Of a DNA stretch of 64,000 bases, positions 51,391-63,851 are shown one piece after another (the stretch's first letter is position 1; every line of letters starts with the position of its first letter). The stretch covers positions 682,001-746,000 of the forward strand of contig BQUP01000004.1 of NCBI GenBank assembly GCA_022835595.1. Direction: 5' to 3'. The notes under the pieces were generated by a model, which searched no databases, had not been told where the DNA came from, and worked only from the letters and a program-made list of their open reading frames with translations. This stretch comes from Cystobasidium ongulense (Eukaryota; Basidiomycota; Cystobasidiomycetes; Cystobasidiales; Cystobasidiaceae). The translations under genes and the position numbers were made by a program.

Positions 51391-54329
51391 ATGCTCAGCG
51401 CACGTCGTCTCGCAACGCGTTTGAGCAGCACCCGCAGAGCAGCCGCATTCACCAGCCAAGCCAGCTCAACCGCCGCCCTTCTCTCCAGCACCGGAAAGAC
51501 AACCACCGCAGTCTCGTCCAGAGCACTCAATACAGCACTAATCTCTACTAGAAGCTTCGGAACTACCGCAAAAGCAGCTAGTATGGCTCCCGTTGACGAC
51601 AAACAAGCGGGTAGACCTCCCCCGGACAAGGTCCTCGACGATATTGCCGAGTATGTCTCTACGTATAAGATAGACAGCGAAGAAGCTTGGAACACTGCTC
51701 GGTTGACTCTGATGGACACGATTGGATGTGAGTAGCATCAGGCCTAGTCCTTGTCTCGGCTTTGCTCTTCCGGTGGTTCATCTCGTGCGGGACTCAAGAG
51801 TTCCAGCAGAGGTGGAGAGAAACCTTGTATGAGTGACAGAAGCGTCAGATAGCTGATTGTTATGAATTGCATGTACGTTGTTTCACGCGATAATAGGTGG
51901 TCTTGAAGGATTGAGATTCGACTCGTGCAAGAACCTCATCGGTCCTGTCGTTGAAGGTACTATCGTACCCAATGGCGCGAGAGTGCCTGGTACTCCTTAC
52001 CAGCTTGACCCTATTCGTGCCGCCTTCAACATCGGTACCATGATCAGATGGTTAGATTACAATGGTGCGTATAGTGTCTCTTGATACTTCCATTGAAGGT
52101 TCTCGCAGCTAACTCGTTTATCAATGTGCGCAGACTGCTGGCTGTGAGTTGAATTTGGGTTAAAGTACACCATTGAAATCCGCCCGACTGACATGATGTA
52201 TAGCGCTGCCGAGTGGGGACATCCAAGTGACAATCTGTATGATGAAACGCTCCTCGTGCTGTACATATCTCATGCTGACCTGAATTTCTCTAAATGCAGC
52301 GGGGCTATCTGGGCCGTTACAGACTGGATCTCTCGCACCAATGTCGCAAATGGCAAAGAGCCATTGACAGTCAAGCAGATCCTTGAAGCTATGATCATGG
52401 CTCATGAAGTTCAAGGATGCCTTGCCCTCGAAAACAGTTTCAACAAGGTCGGACTTGGTGAGTTCTCTTCTTTCACCTCCTTTAGCTCCGCCATCTAGCT
52501 ATGCAAAAAGGTCTAATCGTATATTCGTCTATTGCACCATAGACCACGTTCTCCTTGTCAAGGTTGCCTCAGCAGCAGTCACAGCCAAACTCCTAGGCAT
52601 GACCAAGTCTCAAATTGCAGATACTGTTTCTCAAGCTTTCATCGATGGCGCTTCCTTGAGAACTTATAGACATGCTCCTAATACCGGTTCTAGAAAATCA
52701 TGGGCTGCAGGTGATGCTTGCGCGTGAGTTCTAACCGGTTCCTTCGCCTTCATCTGCCATTGCTATAGGATTTATAAAACTGACTCATACATTTTATCGA
52801 ATCCCCGTGCACAGACGTGCCGTAAACTTGGCCTTGCTTGTTCAAAAAGGTGAAATGGGTTACAGATCCGCTCTCACTACCAAGACCTGGGGCTTCTATG
52901 ATGTCGCCTTCAAGGGTGAAGAATTCAAGTTCCAGAGACCTTATGGATCATAGTAAGCAGATATAGATAGACTGTATAGCAGATAGATATACTGATTATA
53001 CGGGCTTTGTTGCGTCACTACAGCATTATGGAGAATGTTCTATGGAAGGTGAGCTAACTACACGGGAAACGTTCAAGGATCATTTACTGACTGACAATTT
53101 TATTGTCAGATCTCTTGTATGCCTTTCGCCAATCTGTTTGACCCATATAGCAGCTGACCACTTCATTCGTATTGCTTATACAGTCCCTGCTGAGTTCCGT
53201 AGGTCTCCTCGTGTTTACAACGAACAGGCAACAAGTACTAATAGATTACCTCACCTACAGACGCTCAGACAGCTGCTGAGGGCGCTCATATCCTATACAA
53301 GTCAGTCGTCTTGATCAGCCATCAGACTTTCTCGCTCCAAAGCTGAAACCCGTCGGTCTCGCAGGCAATTAAAAGACATGGGCAAGACCAGCGATGATAT
53401 CAAGCACGTCAAGATCCGCACACAGAATGCTGCTGTAAGCTTTTGCAGTATACACAGCGATTAGCTTTGCAAGAAACTGTACTGATGTCCGCCGCTCTGC
53501 AGATTCGCATCATTGACAAGAAAGGTATGTCCTTTCAGCCCTGTAAAGCTCGTGGAGAGACTGACCTTTGCATGTATCGTATGTTACCAGGACCTCTTCA
53601 CAATTTTGCTGATCGGTAAGTCTGCTTGCTCGGACTCCCGCACTCGCATTCGCGTACCCAAACTAACGTCTGAAATGGACCTCCTCACTAGCGATCACAC
53701 TGCAAGTCTATTCGTCAACGACCCTACGCAAAATGCTGTTTGGCTAACAGTAATTTTCTTCGTACATAGATCCAGTACATGGTTGCTGTACCCTTGATCT
53801 TCGGTCGACTCACTACTGAAGATTATAGCGATACCGTTGCTGCTGACCCAAGAATCGATGCTCTAAGAGAGAAGGTACGCTCTCAAATCAACAAAACTTC
53901 CCGAAGCAATGTAGAACGAGGCTAATCTATTTTTGGCCCAGATGGAGTGCGTTGAAGACGACTTCTTCTCCACTGATTACCATAACCCAGAGTCGAGATC
54001 CATTGGTAATGCCCTGACCATCACACTCAACGATGGTACCGTCCTTGATGAGGTCGAGATCCTCTACCCTGTCGGACACAAGAGGTATGTGTCACTCCGT
54101 CCTACTCTGCCTTGCACATTCCGAGATACTTAGATTCCCATCTTTCTTTAACAGACGTCGCGAGGAAGGCACACCTCTTCTCGAGGCCAAATTCAAGAGG
54201 CACATGAAGCCTTGGTACCCCGCCGAGCACGTTGAGAAGATCTTCGCCCTCCTCTCAGACCGATCTGCCCTAGAGAAAATGAGCGTTAACGAGTTCTCAG
54301 ACTTGTTCGCAAGGGAAGAGAAGCCATAG
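51391..54329 (+). CDS. 2-methylcitrate dehydratase (PrpD family), mitochondrial
   Basis: Dehydrates 2-methylcitrate in the mitochondrial methylcitrate cycle that disposes of propionyl-CoA. The first 65 residues (Arg, Ser, Thr, Ala-rich, no acidic residues) are a mitochondrial presequence. Family blocks include [51 protein letters not shown] and KTWGFYDV, then [19 protein letters not shown] and [14 protein letters not shown]. Eighteen exons are needed: 51391-51727, 51897-52064, 52134-52143, 52204-52236, 52300-52457, 52543-52723, 52815-52952, 53024-53048, 53110-53116, 53184-53198, 53261-53300, 53365-53434, 53503-53524, 53591-53615, 53692-53701, 53770-53874, 53942-54084 and 54155-54329. They total 553 residues. 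Seven exons are 7-25 nt long, and the intron 53702-53769 starts GCAAGT, a GC-AG intron. Each join is supported by the conserved protein sequence it restores. Confidence 0.93.
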
Positions 54330-54562
54330 ATATGGAATAGCCCAAAAAGTCGTTGTTCGAATGCATATAAAATCGCAATTGGGAATGAATCCTCGTATGA
54401 CCAGGTCAATAAAAGATTGTTTCTATGTTGAACCTGCCTTCTAAGAATCTTTGCATCCACCTTCTTTATGTTGCTTTGCTGCTTGTTCTCTACTTCATCT
54501 TGCACCGATCAAGCTGTTGCTGGAGGTGCGCACTTCATCCAGCAACTTGAACCTTGTTCACA

Positions 54563-55861
54563 ATGTCGCAGGTCAGTCTAGGTCTGATTACAGCGGGAAG
54601 CACGAGCTGAACACACTCATCAGCCATGGCGCCCCTCACGCGGGACAGGCGCGTCTCGCTGGGGAACAGCAGAAAGGCCAAATGCAGGTCAATCGGCTCC
54701 ACGCTCGACGGCCGATACAACAAGGCCTCGAAGAGTGGACAACAAGCCAATACAACGCGATGAAGGCATCATTGGACAAGGCATGCGAGCTGCTAATCTG
54801 CGCCCTCTGCGAGAGAACAAGATGGACTTCAGCAGCCCTAGTAGAGGTGAATTAACGCCTGGTCGAAGGTACGCTTCACGCATGATCGGCTTGCTCTTGA
54901 TGATTATATCGCAAACTTCGATGACTAAAGCTTTGTGTGTTTGCTGCACTTGTTAGTCTGACAGATAAGAATGCCCAAGAAGAGTTCCGCGCGCATCTAG
55001 AAGAGAGGGTAAGGCTTGTTGTGCTAGACAATGCTGGAAACCTATACTGAAAAGCAGCTTGTACAGGTAGCAAAATATCAAGCAACCTACCCTGATGAGC
55101 TTGGAATTGTTGTTGGCAACAATCAGCAGCAGAAAGACGTGCTGGATCTGATATTACTCGACTTCCGCAAGCTGCGAGAAGGCATCATTAGCTCAAGTCG
55201 GGCCGACGATTTCGCAGTTGAAGTATATGAAACCTCGACAAAGCTGGCTTTGCTGGATAAGAATATTCCTCAAATTGCTAGTATACTTCCGCATCTCGTC
55301 AAAACTCTGCACAAGTCCCCACGAGCTGCTAGGCACTCTACAGCGAACAGCCTTGAAGCTGGGATACAACAACTCAAGATAATTGAACGAAGCCCCATCT
55401 CTCCTGATACCAAAGCGCGCTTCCTTTCATACTACCTCCTTCATCTGATTTGTCATATGGAGGACACCAAGGCCTTTCAGCATCTTCTGAAAGATATGGT
55501 CCACTTTAGTTGGTCGTATAACAACCCGGATAAAATACCATGCACGAATCCACATATCACATTCGCGATGCAAGTATTTCATTGCTTCATTCGAAACGAT
55601 TATGCTTCAATGGCCAAGATTACATTCAACCCAAGATCTTACGACAAGTTCGCTTGGGTTATTGTTAGAAGTGCGCAAAATGCTTTTCAAGCTAGAGCGT
55701 GGCAGACGCTGAAAAGTAGTTATATGGTCGTTGAAGACAAAACATGGCTCGCCAGGCAGCTTCAGCTTGACAATGAAGCGAGCTTGCCTGCATTCCTGAA
55801 GAAGGAGGATTGCAGTGAGAAGGTCAACGACAAAGGCGCCATATTGTTGAAGAAAGGCTAG
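54563..55861 (+). CDS. SAC3/GANP- or PCI-family protein (provisional)
   Basis: Helical protein whose C-terminal part resembles the SAC3/GANP/Nin1/eIF3-p25 superfamily used in mRNA-export and proteasome-lid complexes. Exons 54563-54571, 54624-54868, 54957-55008 and 55067-55861 give 366 residues. The N terminus (MSQPWRPSRGTGASRW) is Arg/Pro-rich and disordered; the helical region starts near NAQEEFRAHLEERVAKYQA. Later blocks are FAVEVYETSTKLALLDKN, RFLSYYLLHLICHMEDTKAF and FAWVIVRSAQNAFQARAW. The end LARQLQLDNEASLPAFLKKE and GAILLKKG look like the final winged-helix segment of SAC3 proteins. Exon 1 is only nine bases; the splice at 54572-54623 is supported by a GCTGAAC branch site and an open frame throughout. 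Family placement is by pattern only and needs a profile search. Confidence 0.6.
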
Positions 55862-58800
55862 ACCATGCCTGCTACAAGAACAATACCCTGAATCACACCA
55901 AGCTTGGAACGCGAAAGATAAACCTTCACTATGAGATAGCAGACAACAGCTGTCGAATCAAGAGTGTCCAAGACTTTGGCCTAAGCTTAGCTGCCAAACT
56001 TTTGGCGAATGCATGGCTCGCGTTACGGCTGTTATATGCACGAATGTACACAGCGCGCACTTGTGCCCTGCTAAAGTCGACAATATGCGGTTGTGGACGC
56101 AGTCAATATACCAAAGCAAAATGTTTATCTACTCTCCGGAGTATATCCTGCCAGGCGCACTGGCGTGTACACGAAATGCAAGGTGCCCGTAAACCAATGT
56201 GAAGCATCCCGGCGCGGTATTGTCTGGGACAGAAGGCCCGGCTTCGTGTGTACATGGGCCAGTAGTAAAAACATAAGAGCATCTAGGAATGCAGGCGCAA
56301 ATTACGTAGAGACTGTACAGAAACGGCCTAGCGAACTTTTGCCTCTGCAAGCCCGCCTAGTAACGCGCGCGTCTCGTCATCGTCGAGCTTCATATAGCGT
56401 GGGCAGCTGGTACGATGTAGCAAACCTTTACCCTCAGCAATGAAATCGAGCGGATGCTCAACCGAATTTCCAAACGACTTCGGTGAGCGACAGCATTTCT
56501 GACTCGTAAGTCTGCATATGCGTCATACGAGGAGTCTCTTACACTTCACAAAAAGCTACTTCATCCGTGGTTCGGGTTCGCTTGACGAGGACTTCCGTAT
56601 CGGTGACTATCCTCGACCGCAGAAAGCCTATCACGCTTATCACAGGGTGTAATTCGGAGATCACAGGTGGATCTACCTTATCTGTCATTAGGCGAGGTTT
56701 AGCTTTTCCGATTTCGCAAGTGCGTTTTGTGGTGTCATTAGGCCGATCCCTGAGCGCGGACCGATGAAAGAGATTACCCGGAGCCCCAGGATCTTGATGT
56801 ACTTTGAGACGTACGTCAAGTACCTTGCCTGACATCAGGAAATCCGCTTCGATATGATAACAGCGGAGAAGCTCTAGTCATGTGCTCTACGTCTAACACA
56901 GGTAGCTAGTCAGGGTGTCCCGGACCTGGAAGACGTAGGTTCCAGTGAGATGGAGAACAGGCCCTGCTTGGACCGTACTTTTCAGGCTAATTTGTGCAAA
57001 CGAGCTTCGCATAAATGTATTGCAGGCCCTCAAGAACCAGTTCATATAAGGCGTACTCGATGGCTGAACACTGAATTTCGCCAGTAAAGCACTCTTCTGG
57101 AACTAAGACAATCTACGGATTAAGACTACATCCAGATAATAAATCAGTGGCCTACGTTCGTTCAAGCTATACGTGCTTCGGCTGAAGAGTTTGCCCTCTG
57201 CAAAATCCAGACACTGCTTTGTGCGGGCCATACGTGCATGTAAGAACGTCCGGTACGTCAAGCCGATATGATGATAGGTGCAGTATAGTACAATAATACA
57301 TCGGGGGGCCGTTTCGAAGACTTGAATGGAGGGCGACTAAGTGAAATGGCAAAGTTTACGCTGTTACCTTACTAAGTCCAACATTCGGTTACTCGAACCT
57401 TTAGACCTAAAGCGACACTCCTTCCTATAAAGCTGATGTCTCACGCGTATACTCGGTCCAGCCGTGTCATGAATTTGATAACATTATATTGCCTGGTTCG
57501 GTTGAACTGAACTTGCACGAATGCGTTACAGTACCGTATCACGCACAACTGCGAGTCTCAATATTCTCAACGAAAGTTGAGCATCATCCATCATACCTCA
57601 ACAATGAGTCATCAATCATCAGCATCTCGAACGCTTTGATGAGTAACTTCCTACAAAATACAGCGTGAAAGGGACTATAATTTATCGGTACGAAGTTGCC
57701 GCGACAGTCCTGAGGTGTGGACTCGAAAGCACCGCCATGTGCTTCTGTACGGAGTACCGGTACCTCTTTCCGACTCGTAGAGACACGCCCCTAGAGACAA
57801 TCTCCGAGCGAGTCGCCTAACTACCAGAAGGCTGTGAATGTACTTTACACAGTAAGTATTGACTGTTGCGCTGGAATGATTGTGGACGTCGGATATATAT
57901 GGTCCAGAAGCTCTTCAATGCATTGTGATTGCTGTTTGGAAGGTCTGGCTGAGCGCGCAAGGTATCACACTGTCTGAGGCGCCCAGAGCGGGGAGTCCAC
58001 TCATGGCTTTTCATTGATCCGGGGCAAAACTCTCCTTGTGCATGTGGGACCAACTGCATATGAACACGAAACGAGGGACCAAGATTCTACGTATCATAGG
58101 CAAATTGTATGACTACGAGACAAGCACATCACGAATTGATTAGAGAACCGTAATGCCATTGTTTTACTACGGTAGGCTCGAGAATTCAGGAAGTTGCGGA
58201 ACTTGCCATCAAGAAAACCCGGAAAAGCAAGCAAGATGTTGCCCAAAAAAAAGCCTTTTAAAACGCTCATCTGTTGCAAGGTGCAGGTTGGCACAGGCTG
58301 TCTTTGGTTCTTTGGAGTAAATTTCTTCGGAGTGTCTCGGGAAGGGTTCGCATTTCCAAATTGCCGACATCCGAAGCCCAGTTGGCCGATGAAACTTTTG
58401 CTGGGGAAAGGCCCAAATGCACGGTGGGTGCAGTGGACGCGCCAAACGGCGATGCGGGCTAGACGCTCTGAAGATTGATGATGATGGTGATGGGGATTTC
58501 CATCTCGTTCTCGCAGGTGCCTACATGGGGCACCGATGATGAACTAGCACACACCCTTGCGTACGCAGTAAAAGCATGCTTTATCGGATGGCCAGGTCTA
58601 CAGAAGATAAATATACTTCACTATTGATGAAGACATCTACAAGACAGGATAAGCCCTAAATACAATTATGTAACATGGTACTGTGCGGTATATGTAACAG
58701 TAGCAATGGGTAGCGGGTACCGTATGACAACGTATTGCCAACGAAGCACGGAGACTGCTTGAATTGCTTGCGAGATTCGAAGTATGTCGAATCGATACGG

Positions 58801-60416
58801 GACGAGGCCCGTCGGTTCAATCAAATCATAACTACATCACACATCGAATAACCTTTACCTTCACGATGTGATGATTGCTGAGATTACTAACAACCTATTT
58901 ACTTCCATGTTGCTTATTGTTGCTGAAGCTCTCGCAGCGAACGCCGTCCATCGCTTACTTTGACCATCGACACCATCGAATAACTAATGTTATTACTTGC
59001 TGTCAATTGCTAAAGAGAATAGCCGAGACGCGGCTCCCTGACAGGCAAAGCAAGCAAAAGAGGAAGGAGGGTAAAGGAAATAATCGGAAGGCTACCTACG
59101 GCTATCGCACGATGAGAGTGATGATACCGGTAACAACAAGAGGAAGATGAAGTCATTGCATCATTCTGTGATATATACTCGCAAAGGCTCCTGTGTACCT
59201 AATTCAGGTTCAGAGGTCGTCCATGTTGCATCACAGACCAATTATTTAGTTTATTGGATAACCCCAGACAAGGGCCTCTTCCTCCTAGACCTACGGTACC
59301 CACACGTTACCATCTCCAGCTTTACTTCACATAAGACACTCCCGGTGTTTTCTTGCTTTGCTGGAATAGGTACATCCGAGAAACAAGAAGTAGGCAACGT
59401 CAGATCAGCGAATCAGCATCCCCGGATACCAAAATTTGTAGGCACGGAGGGACAAGCATAGGAAGCATCAGAAGGTGGGGTTATATGACTTATATCACAC
59501 TGCACTTTCTTTTTAATAACCGCGGGTTGAATCTCATTAATCAGCATCCAGTGCCCTCCTCGGTGCGAAAAAAGCTGGAAGAACTCGAGGTTTCTGATTT
59601 TTGTGCTCTAAATTACAAATTCCCCCGGGATTATATCGAATTAACCATCGGATTCGGTGTCCCGGCTATCGCGAGTTGTCCAAATTCACCCACAAGCGTG
59701 TGCTAGGGCATCCGGACCATACGGTGTTTCGCACCCAGCTGGGTGACAGGGGCGGGCGGAGGAAGAGCAGAAGAAGTGCGCCCAAACAGCGGCGAGCGGG
59801 CCACGGTGCGCGTGCGCAGGCAGCCAACCCAGGCCAGCATATACCGTACCACAGGGAGGTTAGAGAACATAGCATCCGCATATCACCGCGAGCAGCAGCA
59901 GAAGTACATACATAGTCGCCGTTGGTTGGTCACCATCCGCTCTTCATCATACCCATCTTGCATATCATCATCTCTCGTCTCTGGCAGTCTCTCTTTCCCT
60001 AGTCCATCATCGATATCACCTTCGCCGGACCTCGCGGGCCAACAAGCAGAATCAAGAGCAAGTCCACAGCATCAGCTGGAGTGCGCTTCTTTCACAGACA
60101 GCAGAGGCACGGACGCATATCACCGTGTTCTATACAGTACAATCTCGAAGGTTTTTCAGCAGCATCAAAGGCGGCGCCCAACACTCTTGCTTTGCAATAA
60201 TCTTGCGCCGCAAAGCGTGAAAGCGTGCGTGCGGACAGACGGGGGCCGGGGCAAGGACAGGACTTTTCAAGTTCAGACGAGACGAGGACAGACGGACAGG
60301 ACAGACGTGACACCTGAATTTTATAGTCATCTTGCTCTTCACTTTAAAAGTATCATTACTTCGTGTTCACTCTCTTCTCTCTTCTCTTCAAATACCCTCC
60401 CTCCTCATCGTCCACC
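55862..60416. other. Gene-poor region of about 4.5 kb
   Basis: The longest stretch without a supported gene in the window. Open frames are short (66-116 codons from a start; a longer one at 59743-60597 is Ser/His/Arg-rich and overlaps the start of the cyclin gene). None has a recognisable motif or a neat exon pattern. The right part is pyrimidine-rich just before 60417 and is the likely promoter and leader of the cyclin. No repeat or RNA gene was recognised. Confidence 0.5.
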
Positions 60417-61979
60417 ATGGAACCACTCTACGGGCAAAAAGGTGAGCCTGCGAAATTCAGCGAGCGTGTGGCGTGCGTGGCCCGGCAAAGCAGCCAGCAG
60501 CGTGAGCAACGGTGGAAGCAGAAGATCGCTGCGAGATGGTGGAAGACCGCGCACGCACGCCAGAGCACATCGCGATGATCCAGTGTACGTGTACTGACCC
60601 TTCTCTCTTCCTCCTCCCACCCATCCACCATCGCCATGTCAGACCTCGCCGAGTTCTGCGAATTTGTGATTGCCAGTCTCTTTGAAGTGGCCTCGTCGTC
60701 GCTCGACAATCGGCAGCAGCACCAGCAACAACCTCGAGAAGGCATCGACACGCCTCCATACACGCCCGAGCCAGAGACAGACGCCGGCTCCATCTCTTCC
60801 CAGCGAAAAGAGCCTCCCGCGCTCGTCGACTTTATCGTGAGTCACTTTCCCTGCGCAGATCCTCTGCAGGCGTAGAGGGAGTCATGGTCAATAGTATGAG
60901 TACTAACATCTCGTTACTCCCAGGCCTACGCGCTCTACAGAACACGACTACCCATCTCCATCGTCCACCAAAGTCTGCTCCTCCTCTCCCGCTTGAAGCA
61001 GCGCTACCCCTCAGCACGAGGGACATCCTCATCGCCCCATCGCCTTTTCCTTAGTTCGCTCATGCTATCGGCCAAGATCAGCATGGACGACACCTATTCC
61101 AACAAGTCATGGGCCATCGTCGGGAGCACCTTCTTCCCTCTTCGCGAGGTGAATCAGATGGAGCGAGAGCTTTTCGCATTCCTAGGCTGGAACGTCGTAG
61201 TCAACAAGGATGAGCTCGATAGCTTTGTAGCTTCTGCTGAAGTCACTTTCGCTGCTGCAAAGGCAAGCAAGAAAGCCGAACGTGTCAAGAGACGGAGATT
61301 GGAAGAAGACGAAGCTAGAGATGCTAGACACCGTCAAGCTACCAATGCAGCGAGGGCTCTACTCAGACCTCACACTTATAGACACTCTCCTTCTCCTACA
61401 CGCTCATCATCGTTTTCTGTATCGCCTTCGAGCGGTGCTTATACCCCTGCATCAATGGCCTCGTTATCAATGCAAGCTTCGCCAGTCGCTTCGACATCTT
61501 CCCACGCTACTTCACCTTCGTACACTTCTTCATCGCAACAACAGCAGTGTGACTTCACAGCATCATTTTCATCGTCCGCTGCGATGCAAACAAGAAATAC
61601 ATATACCCCATCATCTTCATCCTCAATCAACTCTTCTGCAGTATCATCCGCTTTCCCATCTGCAACACATTCACCTACTTCACCTGCATCAGAACCATTC
61701 TCAGCAGGTCCACAAACACCAGATGGCGAATTCAATTACTTACATCACCATCATCCTCATGCGCCTCACTTCAATGCTCAGCATACTCAACAGCGATACG
61801 CTCAACATCATAATCACCACCTACAACAGCATGAAGTGTCGTCCGATTTTCCTGAAGCGGATTCATACATGAAGTCAAAAACTAGATCTGGTTCACCACC
61901 TAACAGGAAAATGTCGAGACAGAATGCTGCTTCGCCCAATTTCATGCATGCCTACTCGGCGCAACAGGTGCAAGCTTGA
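60417..61979 (+). CDS. Pcl-type G1 cyclin (Pho85 cyclin family)
   Basis: Cyclin expected to activate a Pho85-like cyclin-dependent kinase at the start of the cell cycle or in polarity. Exons 60417-60441, 60522-60584, 60643-60836 and 60924-61979 splice in phase. They build VEDRARTPEHIAMIQYLAEF, then DFIAYALYRTRLPISIVHQS and the cyclin-box blocks FLSSLMLSAKISMDDTYSNK, SWAIVGSTFFPLREVNQMER and ELFAFLGWNVVVN, which are the Pcl1/2/9 pattern. The C-terminal half is Ser/His/Gln-rich and disordered, and may hold degradation signals. Starting at 60636 instead would lose part of the first cyclin helix, so the 25-nt first exon is preferred. The last exon alone encodes over 350 residues. Confidence 0.88.
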
Positions 61980-62784
61980 GCAGATCAATAATCGAGGACA
62001 ATGACACCTCCACTATTACACTGCACCACAACAGCTAGCACATCGACTTTGTCATTCAACGCTTGAGCTGTTCGAGGGGCTGCAAATCGTATGGCACAAA
62101 GCTAGAGCATCACTTCGCATGCAATCATGCCATGAATACCAGCTGTCAAAGCCTTCTTTCTTGGGAACACTACCAACTTCTTTTCTTCGACTTTCGCATT
62201 TAGCAAATAGCGGCAAAGTATTCTTTCCAAGAACAAAACCGCAAAATCACTTTTGCAAAGAATATCAACCTAATCTTTCCTCCCGTTAAATGCAATATGA
62301 TGGCGGTTAGTTTGTTTTGAGATACCCGAGTCTTCAGTCGTAGTCGGTTTTAGATCAAGAAAGAACAAACGAAAGAGATGATATATCGAATCATATATCT
62401 CCATCTCCAACTAGAGCCTGAAATTTCAAAATTATCATGTATCATAGAAAACCTCTTGCGCTTGCAGTTATATCCTGTTCTACTTTAATGTACCCTTTTG
62501 AGTCTACCCTCGTAATACCGCTTCATTTTACACATTATCGAGCAGTCGTCCTTTGCGATGTTTGGCAATACGATTTTCTTGCACTCAATTTTGCTTTGCA
62601 GTCTAAAAAGTTTATGCCTTGCCAACCTTGATAGACTCTGATAGTCGGTAACTGCCCGACGGAATACTATGGAATGGTCTGATAGATTACAGTGTAGCAT
62701 ATCCCGGTGTGTGAGGTACAACTGATCTGGATATTGAGTTCACCTTGTTCCCAAAAACAATTACTATCCACTCGATTTCGATTT
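61980..62784. other. Intergenic region between convergent genes
   Basis: About 800 bases, AT-rich, between the cyclin and acetyltransferase stops. No gene is supported. Confidence 0.5.
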
Positions 62785-63851
62785 TCATACCGACAAATCT
62801 CGCCAATATACATAAGCATCTACATATTCCTCTGCCTTTCCATCTGCAGTTTTCAATCTTCCTACTTTAGGAATGAGACCTGCTCTTTGAAAGCCTAGTG
62901 AATCCCAGATCTTAACGCTTGCTATATTATTGACGTATACTAGGTTAAAAACTGAGTATTTGTAACCAAGCCTGAACATGTTTGAGAGCTTCAGTCGGCA
63001 GTAAAAGCATTTATGCAGTATGGCCTGCCCTGACTGACCTTGGCGCATTGATTAGATAGCTCTTGCCTAATGTACGACCTATTTGTAGACCCCTAGCTTT
63101 CGGATCAACGACAAATCCGCCATTGCAGCAATGCGAACTCCTTCCGGGATAATTAGGCTTGACGTAGTAGCAACCTTGATGCACAAAAATTGATAAAGAG
63201 GACTGTTCAGTAGAGGAGACGTATATCGTTATTGGTTAAGCAAAGTGACACACCGACGACAAGGTCTTTCCATGCTATGGAAGCCAATTTGTGAATTATG
63301 TTGGCGAACGTATCAGACGGTAATTCTGTGACTTCTTGAGATGTTTCTAAGATGTCGCTTGGTATCAGCATACCTACGAATAGGTCGTAGGCTTTTCGAA
63401 CACAATTAGATGTAAGAATAGCAGGTGGCGGATCAGTTTGACAGTTGGGTACGCAAGGTCACCCGTCTACGGCATACCGAGATAGTAGTCCTGTGTGAAG
63501 ATAGGTGATCTTGAGTATCAAACTACCTAAGGAAGTGCCAACCGGAGCCCACCTTGAAACCTTGCAACGTCAGTTCTTCCTCCTGCGGGTAGGTCCGTCC
63601 TTCGGCGACGATGCCATTGAACAGCTGACGAGCAAAAGAAACAAGAGACGACTTCAGCTCTCAACCAGATCTTTCAACTTGAAAAGACCACCAACATTAT
63701 GGAGATGATCAGCAAGCTCATCCGGTACAGCTTCCCTGCGAAAAGGCACCACTAGCAGATTGCGAGACTTGTCTGGCAATTGATAGAGGAGCTGCTGTAG
63801 AGGCTCGTTTGAAGTATTTTTGGGAGCTGGTATCGTGCCATAGGCAGACAT
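62785..63851 (-). CDS. GNAT acetyltransferase of the Mpr1/Ppr1 type
   Basis: N-acetyltransferase related to yeast Mpr1, which acetylates L-azetidine-2-carboxylate and proline-cycle intermediates and lowers oxidative stress. It starts MSAYGTIPAPKNTS at 63851. Blocks read SIFVHQGCYYVKPNYPGRSS and GGFVVDPKARGLQIGRTLGK, the acetyl-CoA-binding loop with its (Q/R)xxGxG-like pattern. After an intron near 63020 come LGYKYSVFNLVYVNN and IASVKIWDSLGFQRAGLIPK, then YVDAYVYWRDL, all typical of Mpr1/Ppr1 proteins. About five exons; the stop is at 62785-62787. The match to the family is good, but its true substrate here is inferred. Confidence 0.82.

Noticed and set aside
45591-55861. Metabolic gene cluster of branching enzyme, wall protein and methylcitrate dehydratase
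   Set aside because: The enzymes belong to unrelated pathways and have no shared backbone enzyme or regulator; ordinary gene order.
58760-58830. tRNA-like T-loop sequence GGTTCAATC
   Set aside because: No matching A-box or acceptor stem could be found at the right spacing.
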